A program made the position numbers and the translations under genes. From contig DEBD01000013.1 of NCBI GenBank assembly GCA_002348385.1, positions 288,817-352,816 on the forward strand: a stretch of DNA of 64,000 nt, written 5' to 3'. Position 1 is the first letter of the stretch. Each line of letters begins with the position of its first letter. Origin of the DNA: Gammaproteobacteria bacterium UBA2965 (lineage in GTDB: Bacteria > Pseudomonadota > Gammaproteobacteria > Pseudomonadales > Azotimanducaceae). Positions 1 through 7,706 of this stretch are shown piece after piece. The notes beneath the pieces were generated by a model. The model had not been told where the DNA came from. It was given only the letters and a program-made list of their open reading frames with translations, and made no database searches.

Positions 1-146
1 TATAAGGCTATCTAGATCACGCTAACCCAAACCGCCGCATCGGTGTGTGCACCTAACGGTGCCGTTACCTTGCTGCCTTGACCGCCAGAATGCAAGTATT
101 GACGTGTAGCGGGTTTTTCTTAGTCGTGCAAGCGCCGCTTTGACCC
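1..146. other. Intergenic region downstream of clpP
   Basis: No coding region could be supported here. On the minus strand this is the stretch following clpP, where clpX usually comes next in gammaproteobacteria, so it may hold a clpX promoter or leader, but clpX itself lies outside the window. A near-perfect palindrome at 54-67 (TAACGG-TG-CCGTTA) has no room for a hairpin loop and looks more like a protein-binding site than a terminator. No convincing small RNA was recognised. Confidence 0.5.
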
Positions 147-797
147 TTACTCTCCTACCGCGGCAGCCAGCTTGGTGCGCGGGTTCTGCACCTCGTCGAC
201 CAGGCCGTAATCCTGGGCCTGGTCCGGGCTCATCCAGAAATCCCTGTCGGTATCTTCGGCAATCCGCTCCACGCTCTGCCCGGTGTGCTCGGCCAGGATC
301 TCGTTGAGCCGCTGACGCATGAGCAGGATTTCCCGGGCCTGGATCTCAATGTCGGCTGCCATGCCACGCCCACCACCGGAAGGCTGATGGATCATCATGC
401 GAGAGTTCGGCAGCGCCCTGCGTTTGCCCTTCGCCCCGGCTGCCAGCAGAAACGCGCCCATGCTCGCCGCCTGACCGATGCACATGGTGCTGACGTCACA
501 GCGAACGAACTGCATGGTGTCGTATATGGACATGCCCGCGGTGACGGATCCACCCGGCGAGTTGATATACAACTGAATATCCTTATCCGGATTTTCCGAC
601 TCCAAGAACAGCAACTGGGCCACCACGAGATTGGCCACGTTGTCGTCTATTGGGCCCACCACGAAGATGAGCCGCTCCTTGAGTAGTCGCGAGTAGATGT
701 CGAAAGCGCGTTCGCCCCGCGCCGACTGCTCAACCACCATGGGCACCAGGCCCAGGTTCTGAGTTGGCGCTGCTATCCGATCGCCGATGTCACTCAT
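147..797 (-). CDS. clpP: ATP-dependent Clp protease proteolytic subunit ClpP
   Basis: ClpP is the barrel-forming serine peptidase that degrades proteins unfolded and delivered by ClpX or ClpA in the cytosol. The 216-residue product has the full catalytic triad: Ser112 in GQAASMGAF, His137 in MMIHQPSGG and Asp186 in DTDRDFWMS. The length is normal for the family. I chose the ATG at 797 (MSDIGDRI) rather than an in-frame start 18 codons upstream, because it is preceded by a GGAGAA ribosome site and matches the usual N-terminus. It lies about 50 bp downstream of tig on the same strand, the classic tig-clpP pair of gammaproteobacteria. Confidence 0.97.
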   Translation of the reverse strand: MSDIGDRIAAPTQNLGLVPMVVEQSARGERAFDIYSRLLKERLIFVVGPIDDNVANLVVAQLLFLESENPDKDIQLYINSPGGSVTAGMSIYDTMQFVRCDVSTMCIGQAASMGAFLLAAGAKGKRRALPNSRMMIHQPSGGGRGMAADIEIQAREILLMRQRLNEILAEHTGQSVERIAEDTDRDFWMSPDQAQDYGLVDEVQNPRTKLAAAVGE

Positions 798-847
798 GAA
801 TTTCTCCGGTTGTCTGTTTAAACCTAATCGTGTTGGCCGGGATCGAG

Positions 848-2203
848 TCAATCCTCTGGCTCGGCGGTGTCGTCGTCGCCATCTTCCGCTTCAGGCGTTT
901 GAATCGCGGTGCCCGCCATAATGTCCTCGTAATTGCTTTGCACTTTTTCTACCGCGGCGGTTTCCAGCACGTGCTCAATGACCTGCTCTTCGAGCACGGC
1001 CATTTCGATCTGGTGTAGTTGCTCGTGGTTGGAATAATACCAATTCACAACCTGCTGCGGCTCAGCATACTGCTGGGCCATGGTCTCGATTCGCTCCTTG
1101 ACCCGATCGGCGTCGGGTTCCAGCTCGGCCTCATCAACAATCTCTCTGACAATCAGCCCCACCGACACGCGCCGCTCTGCCTGATCCGTGAAAAGGTCAT
1201 CCGGCAGGTCTGGTTGCTCCTTGGCCGCGTACATCTGGAACTGCTGCAACATCTGCTGCTTCAGCGTCTCGATCTCGCTTGCGATCATGGTCTGCGGCAA
1301 CGCAACGGTATGCAGATCATGCAGCTGATCCATCACCTGGCTTTTCACCTGATTGAGGATGGCGCCGTCCAGCTCTCTTTGCATGTTGCCCCGGACGTCT
1401 TCACGAAACGCCTCGAGGCCACCCTCCTCTACACCGAATCCCGCAAAGAACTCATCATCGAGTTCCGGAAGCTCGGAACTCGTCACCTCTTTGAGCTCGA
1501 CGTGAAAGTTCGCCGCCTTGCCCCTTAGTTCTTCAGCTTGATAGTCCTCCGGGAAGCGCGCTTCGAAATCGGTCTCGTCCCCCGCACTCAGACCCGTCAC
1601 ACCCCGATCGAAATCCTCGATCATCTGCCCGGCGCCCAGCTCGAACGTCACACCCTCGCCCTGGCCACCCTCGAACGGCTCCCCATCCAGAGTGCCGGTA
1701 AAGTCCACAGTCACACGCTGCCCTACCTCACAGGCACCTGCTGCGGGCTCCCATGTTTGACGCTGTTCGCGCAGCCGCTGAATCATTGCGTCGATGTCAG
1801 CGTCTTCGATCTCACCCTCCGGCCGCTGCACGCTTACCTGGTCGAAGCTGACCAGCTCCACCACCGGCAGCACTTCGAAAGTGGCCGTGAACTCGAAATC
1901 GATACCCGGATCCATCTTCACCACATCCAGATTCGGAGACCCCGCCGGTTTAAGCTCTTCTTGCGTGATCGCCTCGAAGAAGCTGGACTGCATCAGCTCT
2001 CCCGCCACTTCCGCGCGGACAGCCGGACCATATCGTCGCCGCACCTCTTTCAGAGGTACCTTACCGGGACGAAAGCCCGGAAGCCTTACCTGGTGAGCGG
2101 TCTTGTCCAGGCGTTCGGTAACCTGCCCTTCGAAGGTCTGTGAGGGCACGGAGATCGTCATACGACGCTCCAGGCCCGAGGTGGTCTCAATGGATACTTG
2201 CAC
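848..2203 (-). CDS. tig: Trigger factor, ribosome-associated chaperone and prolyl isomerase
   Basis: Trigger factor binds ribosomal protein L23 at the exit tunnel and shields nascent chains. The 451-residue protein has the N-terminal ribosome-binding domain with the signature GFRPGKVP (about residues 44-51), then the FKBP-type PPIase domain (about 150-245, with VTVDFTGTLDGEPFEGG), then the helical C-terminal arm. It ends in a long acidic tail (about residues 430-451) of Glu and Asp. The start appears to be GTG at 2203, since the family N-terminus MQVS begins there. It is followed by clpP, and a tRNA-His gene lies just upstream. Confidence 0.97.
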   Translation of the reverse strand: MQVSIETTSGLERRMTISVPSQTFEGQVTERLDKTAHQVRLPGFRPGKVPLKEVRRRYGPAVRAEVAGELMQSSFFEAITQEELKPAGSPNLDVVKMDPGIDFEFTATFEVLPVVELVSFDQVSVQRPEGEIEDADIDAMIQRLREQRQTWEPAAGACEVGQRVTVDFTGTLDGEPFEGGQGEGVTFELGAGQMIEDFDRGVTGLSAGDETDFEARFPEDYQAEELRGKAANFHVELKEVTSSELPELDDEFFAGFGVEEGGLEAFREDVRGNMQRELDGAILNQVKSQVMDQLHDLHTVALPQTMIASEIETLKQQMLQQFQMYAAKEQPDLPDDLFTDQAERRVSVGLIVREIVDEAELEPDADRVKERIETMAQQYAEPQQVVNWYYSNHEQLHQIEMAVLEEQVIEHVLETAAVEKVQSNYEDIMAGTAIQTPEAEDGDDDTAEPED

Positions 2204-2247
2204 GATCGTTATTCTTCTATCGTCTGATAATCACTGCTAAATCTGGT

Positions 2248-2324
2248 TGGGGTGGACGATGGGGCTTGAACCCACGACCGCCGGGATCACAACCCGGAGC
2301 TCTACCAACTGAGCTACGCCCACC
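2248..2324 (-). tRNA. tRNA-His(GUG)
   Basis: The cloverleaf is complete. The anticodon loop reads TTGTGAT, giving anticodon GTG. The acceptor stem has the extra G(-1) opposite C73 that marks tRNA-His, making eight pairs between 2317-2324 and 2251-2258. The T arm is GGGTTCAAG-like and the 3' CCA is encoded (2248-2250). It sits between tRNA-Arg and tig, as in Pseudomonas-type genomes. Confidence 0.95.
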
Positions 2325-2394
2325 ATAGGTCACACCATTATAAAGCCATTAGCGCGCTGGCAGGCGGATTGCCTACAACGTTAACGCTGCAGGA

Positions 2395-2755
2395 TGGCAC
2401 GCCCGGAAGGACTCGAACCTTCAACCCTCGGCTTAGCTTACCAACTACCGCTTTCGCGGCCACCCCGCCAAGGCGGGGCGTTTGTGGTCTGGACTATCTC
2501 TTCGCCATCTCAGGCGCCGCACGTATAGTCTCTACGGATCCCCGGCATGCGCATCGGCTGCGCTGCCCGGACTGCTACCCCCGCCGCCGCATTCGCGGTT
2601 GCGGGCCTTCGAAGCCCTGAGGTTTCCACGGGATTGCCATCAGCCTGACTGTTAAGGTTTCCCCGTTACGGTGCGGTCCACTCCAGCGGTTGCGTTTCCC
2701 GCAGGAGGCTCCTATTTCTGAAGGCCGATGCTCTATCCAGTTGAGCTACGGGCGC
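2395..2755 (-). tRNA. tRNA-Arg(UCU) interrupted by a group I intron
   Basis: Two halves of one tRNA are separated by 284 nt. The 5' exon is 2721-2755 (acceptor GCGCCCG, D arm, 5' side of the anticodon stem). The 3' exon is 2395-2436 (3' side of the anticodon stem, T arm with GGTTCGAGTCC, acceptor CGGGCGT, G73 and encoded CCA). Joined, the anticodon stem-loop reads TCGGC-CTTCTAA-GCCGA, anticodon TCT, reading AGA. The acceptor pairs over seven positions, the last a G-U. Splicing is placed after U34, the wobble base. Position between tRNA-Pro and tRNA-His supports its identity. This copy would be non-functional without intron removal. Confidence 0.9.
2437..2720 (-). ncRNA. Self-splicing group I intron (IC3-like) in tRNA-Arg(UCU)
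   Basis: The 284-nt insert carries group I hallmarks on the minus strand. P7 is formed by GACTAT (2525-2530) and ATAGTC (2492-2497), flanked by AGA and CCAGACC-type core sequence much like the Azoarcus tRNA-Ile intron. The insert begins after a U that can form the U-G pair of P1: exon CUU plus intron C pairs with GGAG in the internal guide. It ends in G (complement of 2437). GC-rich hairpins fill the peripheral domains, including CCCCGCC...GGCGGGG at 2462-2478. No homing-endonuclease ORF fits within it. The subgroup IC3 is assigned by resemblance to bacterial tRNA introns; exact ends rest on restoring a canonical anticodon loop. Confidence 0.88.
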
Positions 2756-2814
2756 TCGTTTCGCTCTGCTCGTTCGGCGCTAAAAGCTGTTCCTCGCTGC
2801 ACTGTGGCAAATTT

Positions 2815-2891
2815 TGGTCGGGGTAGAGAGATTTGAACTCCCGACATCCTGCTCCCAAAGCAGGCGCGCTACCAGACTGCGCTATACCCCG
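2815..2891 (-). tRNA. tRNA-Pro(UGG)
   Basis: This is a 77-nt cloverleaf with acceptor CGGGGTA pairing to TACCCCG, D arm AGCGCAGTCTGGTAGCGC, and anticodon stem-loop CCTGC-TTTGGGA-GCAGG (anticodon TGG). The T arm contains GTTCAAATC and the 3' CCA is encoded at 2815-2817. The C1-G72 pair at the acceptor end is characteristic of tRNA-Pro. It is the first gene of the Pro-Arg-His group on the minus strand, divergent from folD. Confidence 0.95.
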
Positions 2892-3038
2892 CGCGCGGCG
2901 CGATGATACTGGCGGCCTTTTGGACCGTCAAACCCCGGGGAAATCCCGCAAATTCTCGACGTTTCGCTGCCCCGTAGACGCCAGAAACCACCGACACCAT
3001 GTAGAATGCCGCATTCGGAGCTGCCGCGCGGAGAATGA

Positions 3039-3893
3039 ATGGGAGCAAAAGTACTCAATGGCCGTGCCCTGGCCAAGCGGCTGCGTGACGGTATCGCCGA
3101 AGACGTGGCGGCCATGGTAGCGAACGGCCAACGACCGCCGGCATTGGCAGTAATTCTTGTAGGTAACGATCCCGCCTCGGAAATCTACGTCAACCTTAAG
3201 CGACGCGACTGCGAGCAGGTGGGTATGCGCTGCGACGTCCAGCACCTCGAGGACTCCATCACCCAGCAAGAGCTGGAGCGCCGCGTGGCGGCCCTGAACG
3301 CAGACCCCGAAGTCGACGGTATTCTGGTTCAAGTCCCTCTGCCCGAGCACATTCGCGCCGATAGAATCATCGACATCGTCGATCCGGCAAAGGACGTGGA
3401 TGGCTTCCACCCCTACAACATCGGTCGCCTCGCGTTGCGCCGCCCCGCACTGCGGCCTGGAACGCCTAAAGGCATCATGCAGCTCCTGGAGCAGACCCGC
3501 GTGCCGCTGCGCGGCCTGGACGCAACCATCCTCGGGGCGTCTAATCACGTCGGGCGGCCCATGGGCCTGGAACTGCTGCTGGCCGGCTGCACGGTCACCA
3601 CTGCCCACAAATTCTCCAAGGACACCAAAGCCTATGCGCGCTCTGCAGACATTCTCATCTCCGCGGTGGGCAAGCCAGGCCTGGTACCCGGCGACTGGAT
3701 CAAGCCCGGTGCCATCGTTGTGGATATCGGCATCACCCGCACCGCCAGCGGCAAGCTCCATGGCGACGTGATCTTTGACGAAGCCTGCGAAGTGGCCAGT
3801 TGGATCACACCCGTGCCGGGCGGCGTTGGACCAATGACCCGAGTGGCTATGATGCAGAACACGCTCATGGCTGCCCGCGCAGAGGTCGACTAG
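3039..3893 (+). CDS. folD: Bifunctional methylenetetrahydrofolate dehydrogenase / cyclohydrolase FolD
   Basis: FolD converts 5,10-methylene-THF to 10-formyl-THF with NADP+, feeding purine and formyl-Met synthesis. The 284-residue product is full length. Tyr50 and the catalytic Lys54 sit in EIYVNLKRRDC, the glycine-rich Rossmann motif GASNHVGRPMG at 166-176, and the C-terminal signature ITPVPGGVGPMTRV near the end. One oddity: the common PCTPKG motif reads PGTPKG here (Gly141 in place of Cys). The gene is divergent from the tRNA-Pro gene, and lpxH follows 21 bp downstream on the same strand. Confidence 0.97.
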   Translation: MGAKVLNGRALAKRLRDGIAEDVAAMVANGQRPPALAVILVGNDPASEIYVNLKRRDCEQVGMRCDVQHLEDSITQQELERRVAALNADPEVDGILVQVPLPEHIRADRIIDIVDPAKDVDGFHPYNIGRLALRRPALRPGTPKGIMQLLEQTRVPLRGLDATILGASNHVGRPMGLELLLAGCTVTTAHKFSKDTKAYARSADILISAVGKPGLVPGDWIKPGAIVVDIGITRTASGKLHGDVIFDEACEVASWITPVPGGVGPMTRVAMMQNTLMAARAEVD

Positions 3894-3914
3894 CGTGAAC
3901 AGCCCCTAGTCGCC

Positions 3915-4634
3915 ATGCGGCGTCTGTTCATTTCCGACCTGCACCTCACCGAGGTGGATTCACCCCAATACCGCGGGTTCGTAAGGCTGCTGCACACCGC
4001 CCGCCAGCACGCAGACCAACTTTACATCCTGGGCGACCTGTGCGAAGTGTGGGTTGGTGACGACGATGATGCTCCCCTGCCATGCGCGCTACAGGACGCT
4101 CTGCGCACGGCAAGCACCGACCTGGCGCTGTTTTTTCTTCCAGGGAATCGAGACTTCCTGCTGGGAAACGACTTCGCCGCCCAATGCGGCCTTACCCTGC
4201 TCACCGACCCCTGTCGCCTGGACGACGCGACCCTCATTACCCACGGGGACCAGTATTGCACCGACGACACCGACTACCAGCGCATGCGGCAGATGATGCG
4301 CTCCAATGCCTGGCAGCAGGAAATCCTGTCCCGCTCACTCGACGAAAGGCGCGCTCTGGCCGCGACGCTGCGAGAGCACAGTATTGCCACTAAGGCGAAC
4401 AAACCAGCCAACATCATGGACGTAAACGCGGCAGCCATTGAGAATGCCCTGAACGACCACTCAACCCGCTGGCTAATCCACGGCCATACGCACCGCCCCG
4501 GCGTGCACGCCCATGGTTCCGGCAAGCGCTTCGCGCTGGGCGCCTGGGAGCACTGCGGCTGGATGATCGAGCAGAGCGGGGTCAGCGAGCCGCAGCTGTC
4601 CTGCTTTCGGCTAGCGGACCGCTATGAAACCTGA
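3915..4634 (+). CDS. lpxH: UDP-2,3-diacylglucosamine pyrophosphatase LpxH
   Basis: LpxH hydrolyses UDP-2,3-diacylglucosamine to lipid X and UMP, the fourth step of lipid A synthesis, at the inner membrane. The 239-residue protein has the complete calcineurin-like metallophosphatase set: SDLHL at 7-11, GDLCEVWVGDD starting at 40, GNRDF around 77, THGD around 109, and GHTHRPGVHA around 189. All metal-ligand positions appear intact. Its last 53 bp overlap the 3' end of the convergent miaE gene. Confidence 0.95.
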   Translation: MRRLFISDLHLTEVDSPQYRGFVRLLHTARQHADQLYILGDLCEVWVGDDDDAPLPCALQDALRTASTDLALFFLPGNRDFLLGNDFAAQCGLTLLTDPCRLDDATLITHGDQYCTDDTDYQRMRQMMRSNAWQQEILSRSLDERRALAATLREHSIATKANKPANIMDVNAAAIENALNDHSTRWLIHGHTHRPGVHAHGSGKRFALGAWEHCGWMIEQSGVSEPQLSCFRLADRYET

Positions 4635-5220
4635 ATTCCTGGTCGGGCGCCCGGCTCAGGAACGCTTCCCGTTCCAGTAGAGGCTCCAGCCGCGGGGCAA
4701 CCGGCTCGCTGGAATAGTGCTCAGCGAGCGTGAGATAGGCCTTGAAATGCCTGGCTTCGGAGAGAAGCAGGCGCTCGTAAAAATGCGCCAACGGTCCATC
4801 GAGCACTTCCACCAGACCGAGGAACCGCTCACAGGAACGGGCCTCCACGATAGCGCCCACCAGCAGCGTATCCACCAGACGATCCGGCTCCGCGGTGCTC
4901 ACCATCTTGCGCAGAGCGGACGCATATCGACTCGGTGAGAGGTGGCGATAGGGCACGTCCCGCGCCATCATCTCGCGGTGAACCTGCTCGAAGTGGGAGA
5001 GCTCCTCACGGGCCAGTCGCGACAGGCGCTGCAGCAACTCCTGGCGATCCACATACCGATACATCAGGCTCAACGCGGTGCCCGCCGCCTTCTTCTCGCA
5101 ATTGGCATGATCGATCAGCAACGTGGGTATCCGTTCGGCTGCCTGGGCAAACCAGATGTCGGGCGTCGGACACCGGAGGAATTCCAGTACGTCCTGAACC
5201 GATGCATCGGACGCTGTCAT
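4582..5220 (-). CDS. miaE: tRNA-(ms2io6A) hydroxylase MiaE
   Basis: MiaE is a diiron monooxygenase that hydroxylates the isopentenyl group of 2-methylthio-N6-isopentenyladenosine at position 37 of tRNAs reading UNN codons. The 212-residue product shows the ferritin-like ligand pattern: HANCEKKAAGTALS near residue 38, EELSHFEQVHREM near 72, EARSCERF near 130 and SEARHFKAYLTLAEHY near 158. I chose ATG 5220, which overlaps the DUF1289 stop codon as ATGA, over a longer ORF with an implausible N-terminal extension. Translational coupling with the upstream gene is likely. Its tail converges on and overlaps lpxH. Confidence 0.9.
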   Translation of the reverse strand: MTASDASVQDVLEFLRCPTPDIWFAQAAERIPTLLIDHANCEKKAAGTALSLMYRYVDRQELLQRLSRLAREELSHFEQVHREMMARDVPYRHLSPSRYASALRKMVSTAEPDRLVDTLLVGAIVEARSCERFLGLVEVLDGPLAHFYERLLLSEARHFKAYLTLAEHYSSEPVAPRLEPLLEREAFLSRAPDQEFRFHSGPLAESRTAAAR

Positions 5221-5657
5221 TGCGCGGCAATACGATAGTTGCGTTCGTAGTGGGCCAACGAGCGGTTGTGGAACTCGTGATCGATACCCCGCACCAGCTC
5301 TCGAGCATTGCCGCAATCCGCCGTCAGAGAACGTAATCCAACTCGTTCCAGATCGGTTGCGTCCGCCACGCTGCGCTGCAGTACCTCGAAGGCAAGTCGC
5401 TGATCTGATAAGGCGTCCGCTTGGGCCACGCGCAGCTGCGCTGCACGTTCATTGAGCAGTTCCCGGTTGGTCACCTCGACGAATTTGCCTACCGATCCAT
5501 CCAGCAACTCGCCCAGACGCTCCCATACCGCTCCACGCTGAGCGTCGTCGAACCCGTTCCACCCCACCACCTCATGGGCAAAACGCTTGCAGCCCCGACA
5601 AACGAGGTCACCATAAGTTGTCGAGCAGATGCCAACGCAAGGCGTGCGTCGATGCAT
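5217..5657 (-). CDS. DUF1289 family protein (Cys-rich, putative metal or Fe-S binding)
   Basis: The N-terminus carries the DUF1289 signature: PCVGIC at residues 6-11, then CRGCKRF and a W-x(4-5)-F region, with four conserved cysteines that may bind a metal or Fe-S cluster. The biochemical role is unknown. The protein is 146 residues if it starts at ATG 5657, which I prefer over a TTG five codons upstream. The remaining 90 residues are low in recognisable motifs and longer than typical short DUF1289 proteins. It is sandwiched between the transglutaminase gene (18 bp upstream) and miaE (4-bp overlap), so it is probably co-transcribed with both. Confidence 0.8.
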   Translation of the reverse strand: MHRRTPCVGICSTTYGDLVCRGCKRFAHEVVGWNGFDDAQRGAVWERLGELLDGSVGKFVEVTNRELLNERAAQLRVAQADALSDQRLAFEVLQRSVADATDLERVGLRSLTADCGNARELVRGIDHEFHNRSLAHYERNYRIAAQ

Positions 5658-5675
5658 GAATAACGAATCCAACGT

Positions 5676-7706
5676 TTAGCGGGCGGCGCTGAGAGCCAAT
5701 CGAAACCTCAGTCTCCTGAGGCCGCTACGCAACTGTCCAAGTTTCGCCGATCCCAGTTCGCTGGGCGGATTGTACAGAAGCCCGTCGAGTTCGGCGACGA
5801 GAGGACCGTATTGAGCCTCCTCCAAGCCGGCCTGCTGTGCAACACGGGTTACGAAGGCGCCCGGAGACTCCTCCGGCCGGCGCCGAAAGTCAGTGTCCGC
5901 CAGGCGCCGATCGAAATGCTTGAACACCCTTTCCACCGGGTGCAGGTCACGCGGCCGCCGACGCCACAGCAGCACAAACGCGACCAACCCCACGCTTACC
6001 CCACCGCCGATCAGGATGGTCAAGCCAACGCGCATTGGCGTGATGTCCCCGATGATGTCTTGCAGCACCTTAGCCTGAAATCCCGCGTCGTATCCCACCA
6101 CCCAGAGGTTCCAGCGATGCTCCAGTGAATCCGCCCAGTACAGGAAATCACTCACCACATCCCAATCGGAATAGCGCGCACTGGTCAGCAGAGACAGCGC
6201 GGCGCGGTCCTCAGCGGACAAGGCAGCGTTCAATCCGGACTCGATACGATCCGGCGCCACCGCGGCAGTGGGATCCACGCGCAGCCATCCGGCGCCGGCG
6301 ATCCATACCTCAGCCCAGGCATGCGCGTCGTACTGACGAACCACCACGTGCCCGGTAATCGGATTCACCTCGCCGCCCTGATAACCTCCCACCATCCGAG
6401 CGGGAACTCCCGCCGCTCGCATCATGTACACGAACGCGCCGGCATAGTGAGCGCAGAAGCCGGCGCGCGTGTCGAACCAGAATTGATCGATGCTGCCGGC
6501 CCGCGCCAGCTGAGGCGGGTTCAGGGTATAGCTGTACGGCTGGGTACGAATGGTAAGCAGCACGTGCTCCACCAAGCTTTGCGTATCTTGAAACTGACCG
6601 CGAAGCTCCCGCGCCAGGGCCACCATGCGAGGATTGTCCTGAGCATCTATGCGCAGATCGCGATTGCGCATCCACCTGGGCAATTCCGGGTTCATGGGCA
6701 CATCCAGGTAGGAGGCAACCTCATAGCGGAACACGGATAACACCGGATCCGGCGCGCGCAACCGATAGTCGGGTGTGCGCTGCACGCCGCGGGTCAACGG
6801 GTGCGCTGTATCCAAGGCGAACAGCCAGTCGCTCAGTGTTGGTTCCAGCAGCACCTCATAGCGGCGCGCGCGTTCCGCTCGCGCCGCCCGGGGCTCCTCG
6901 GGCACGCTGCTTACCCTAATAGGGCTTACCGACCAGGTACCGTCTACGAACAAGGGATACACAAGGCCTCGCCAGTACAGCTCCCGGGGCGCCGGGACGT
7001 CTCCCTCAAAGACTGCCCGGAACGCCAGTTCGTCTGACTGGATGAGGCTCGCGATGTCCCCGGGGGTCACCTGCTCCGAAATACCCGTGGAGCCGCTGCT
7101 TGGTAGCGGCACCGTCCAAAGCGGGCCCACCCTGGGGAAGAACAGAAACAGCACGATGGTGCACGGCAGCGCCTGCAACACCAATGTGGCCGCGAGTTTC
7201 ATGGATGCCCAGGGACGTACGCGGGTGTGTAGCTGATTGAGTCCTACCATGGCGGCGGTCACCACGCAGATGGCGGCAAACTCATAGGCAGCCAGGGTAA
7301 TGCTCTGGTCGAAAAGAAACTGTGTCGCGATGGCAAAGTAGCCAAGAAAAATCACCACGTACGCATCGCGCCGGCTCTTCATCTCGATGAGCTTGAGTGC
7401 GAACGCGAGAATCAGCACCGATGCGGCCGCTTCAAGGCTGAAGGCCCCTACACCGCTCAGCGCAACGCCCACCAACGAACCGACCACCAGCAGGGCTTTA
7501 ACCCATCGCCTGGGATAGTCCCATCGCCCCTGATACACGCCCATTCGCCAGACCCCGCAGAACAGGCCGGCCCCAACGATCCACGGCGAGATCTGCAGCG
7601 CAAAGGGAACCAGCACCGCCACCTGGGCAATCATCAGCAGCGCGAGCGTGTTGCGCGGAATCTGATAGGCGACGCCTCGCCCCTGACTATCTCTCGCGGA
7701 TTCCAT
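5676..7706 (-). CDS. tgpA: TgpA-like membrane transglutaminase-family protein
   Basis: This is a 676-residue inner-membrane protein. About five or six transmembrane helices fill the first 200 residues, followed by a periplasmic transglutaminase-like domain and a last helix near residue 570 (VGLTILIGGGVSVGLVAFVL). The catalytic triad is visible: Cys418 in GFCAHYAG, His462 in YDAHAWAE and Asp478 in RVDPTA. It resembles the essential TgpA of Pseudomonas aeruginosa, whose substrate is unclear. The start at ATG 7706 overlaps the end of the DUF58 gene by 20 bp. It is the last gene of a moxR-DUF58-tgpA module, a widely conserved trio. Confidence 0.88.
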   Translation of the reverse strand: MESARDSQGRGVAYQIPRNTLALLMIAQVAVLVPFALQISPWIVGAGLFCGVWRMGVYQGRWDYPRRWVKALLVVGSLVGVALSGVGAFSLEAAASVLILAFALKLIEMKSRRDAYVVIFLGYFAIATQFLFDQSITLAAYEFAAICVVTAAMVGLNQLHTRVRPWASMKLAATLVLQALPCTIVLFLFFPRVGPLWTVPLPSSGSTGISEQVTPGDIASLIQSDELAFRAVFEGDVPAPRELYWRGLVYPLFVDGTWSVSPIRVSSVPEEPRAARAERARRYEVLLEPTLSDWLFALDTAHPLTRGVQRTPDYRLRAPDPVLSVFRYEVASYLDVPMNPELPRWMRNRDLRIDAQDNPRMVALARELRGQFQDTQSLVEHVLLTIRTQPYSYTLNPPQLARAGSIDQFWFDTRAGFCAHYAGAFVYMMRAAGVPARMVGGYQGGEVNPITGHVVVRQYDAHAWAEVWIAGAGWLRVDPTAAVAPDRIESGLNAALSAEDRAALSLLTSARYSDWDVVSDFLYWADSLEHRWNLWVVGYDAGFQAKVLQDIIGDITPMRVGLTILIGGGVSVGLVAFVLLWRRRPRDLHPVERVFKHFDRRLADTDFRRRPEESPGAFVTRVAQQAGLEEAQYGPLVAELDGLLYNPPSELGSAKLGQLRSGLRRLRFRLALSAAR

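Noticed and set aside
1..146. Possible 4.5S/SRP-like RNA (TGCTGCCTTGACC reminiscent of the ffs loop complement)
   Set aside because: The conserved GGTCAGGTCCGGAAGGAAGCAGCC-type loop, in either strand, is not present; only a loose similarity in part of it.
5221..5316. Longer 244-residue form of MiaE starting at 5316
   Set aside because: The extra N-terminus does not look like MiaE and overlaps the coding region of the DUF1289 gene; the ATGA overlap start is better.
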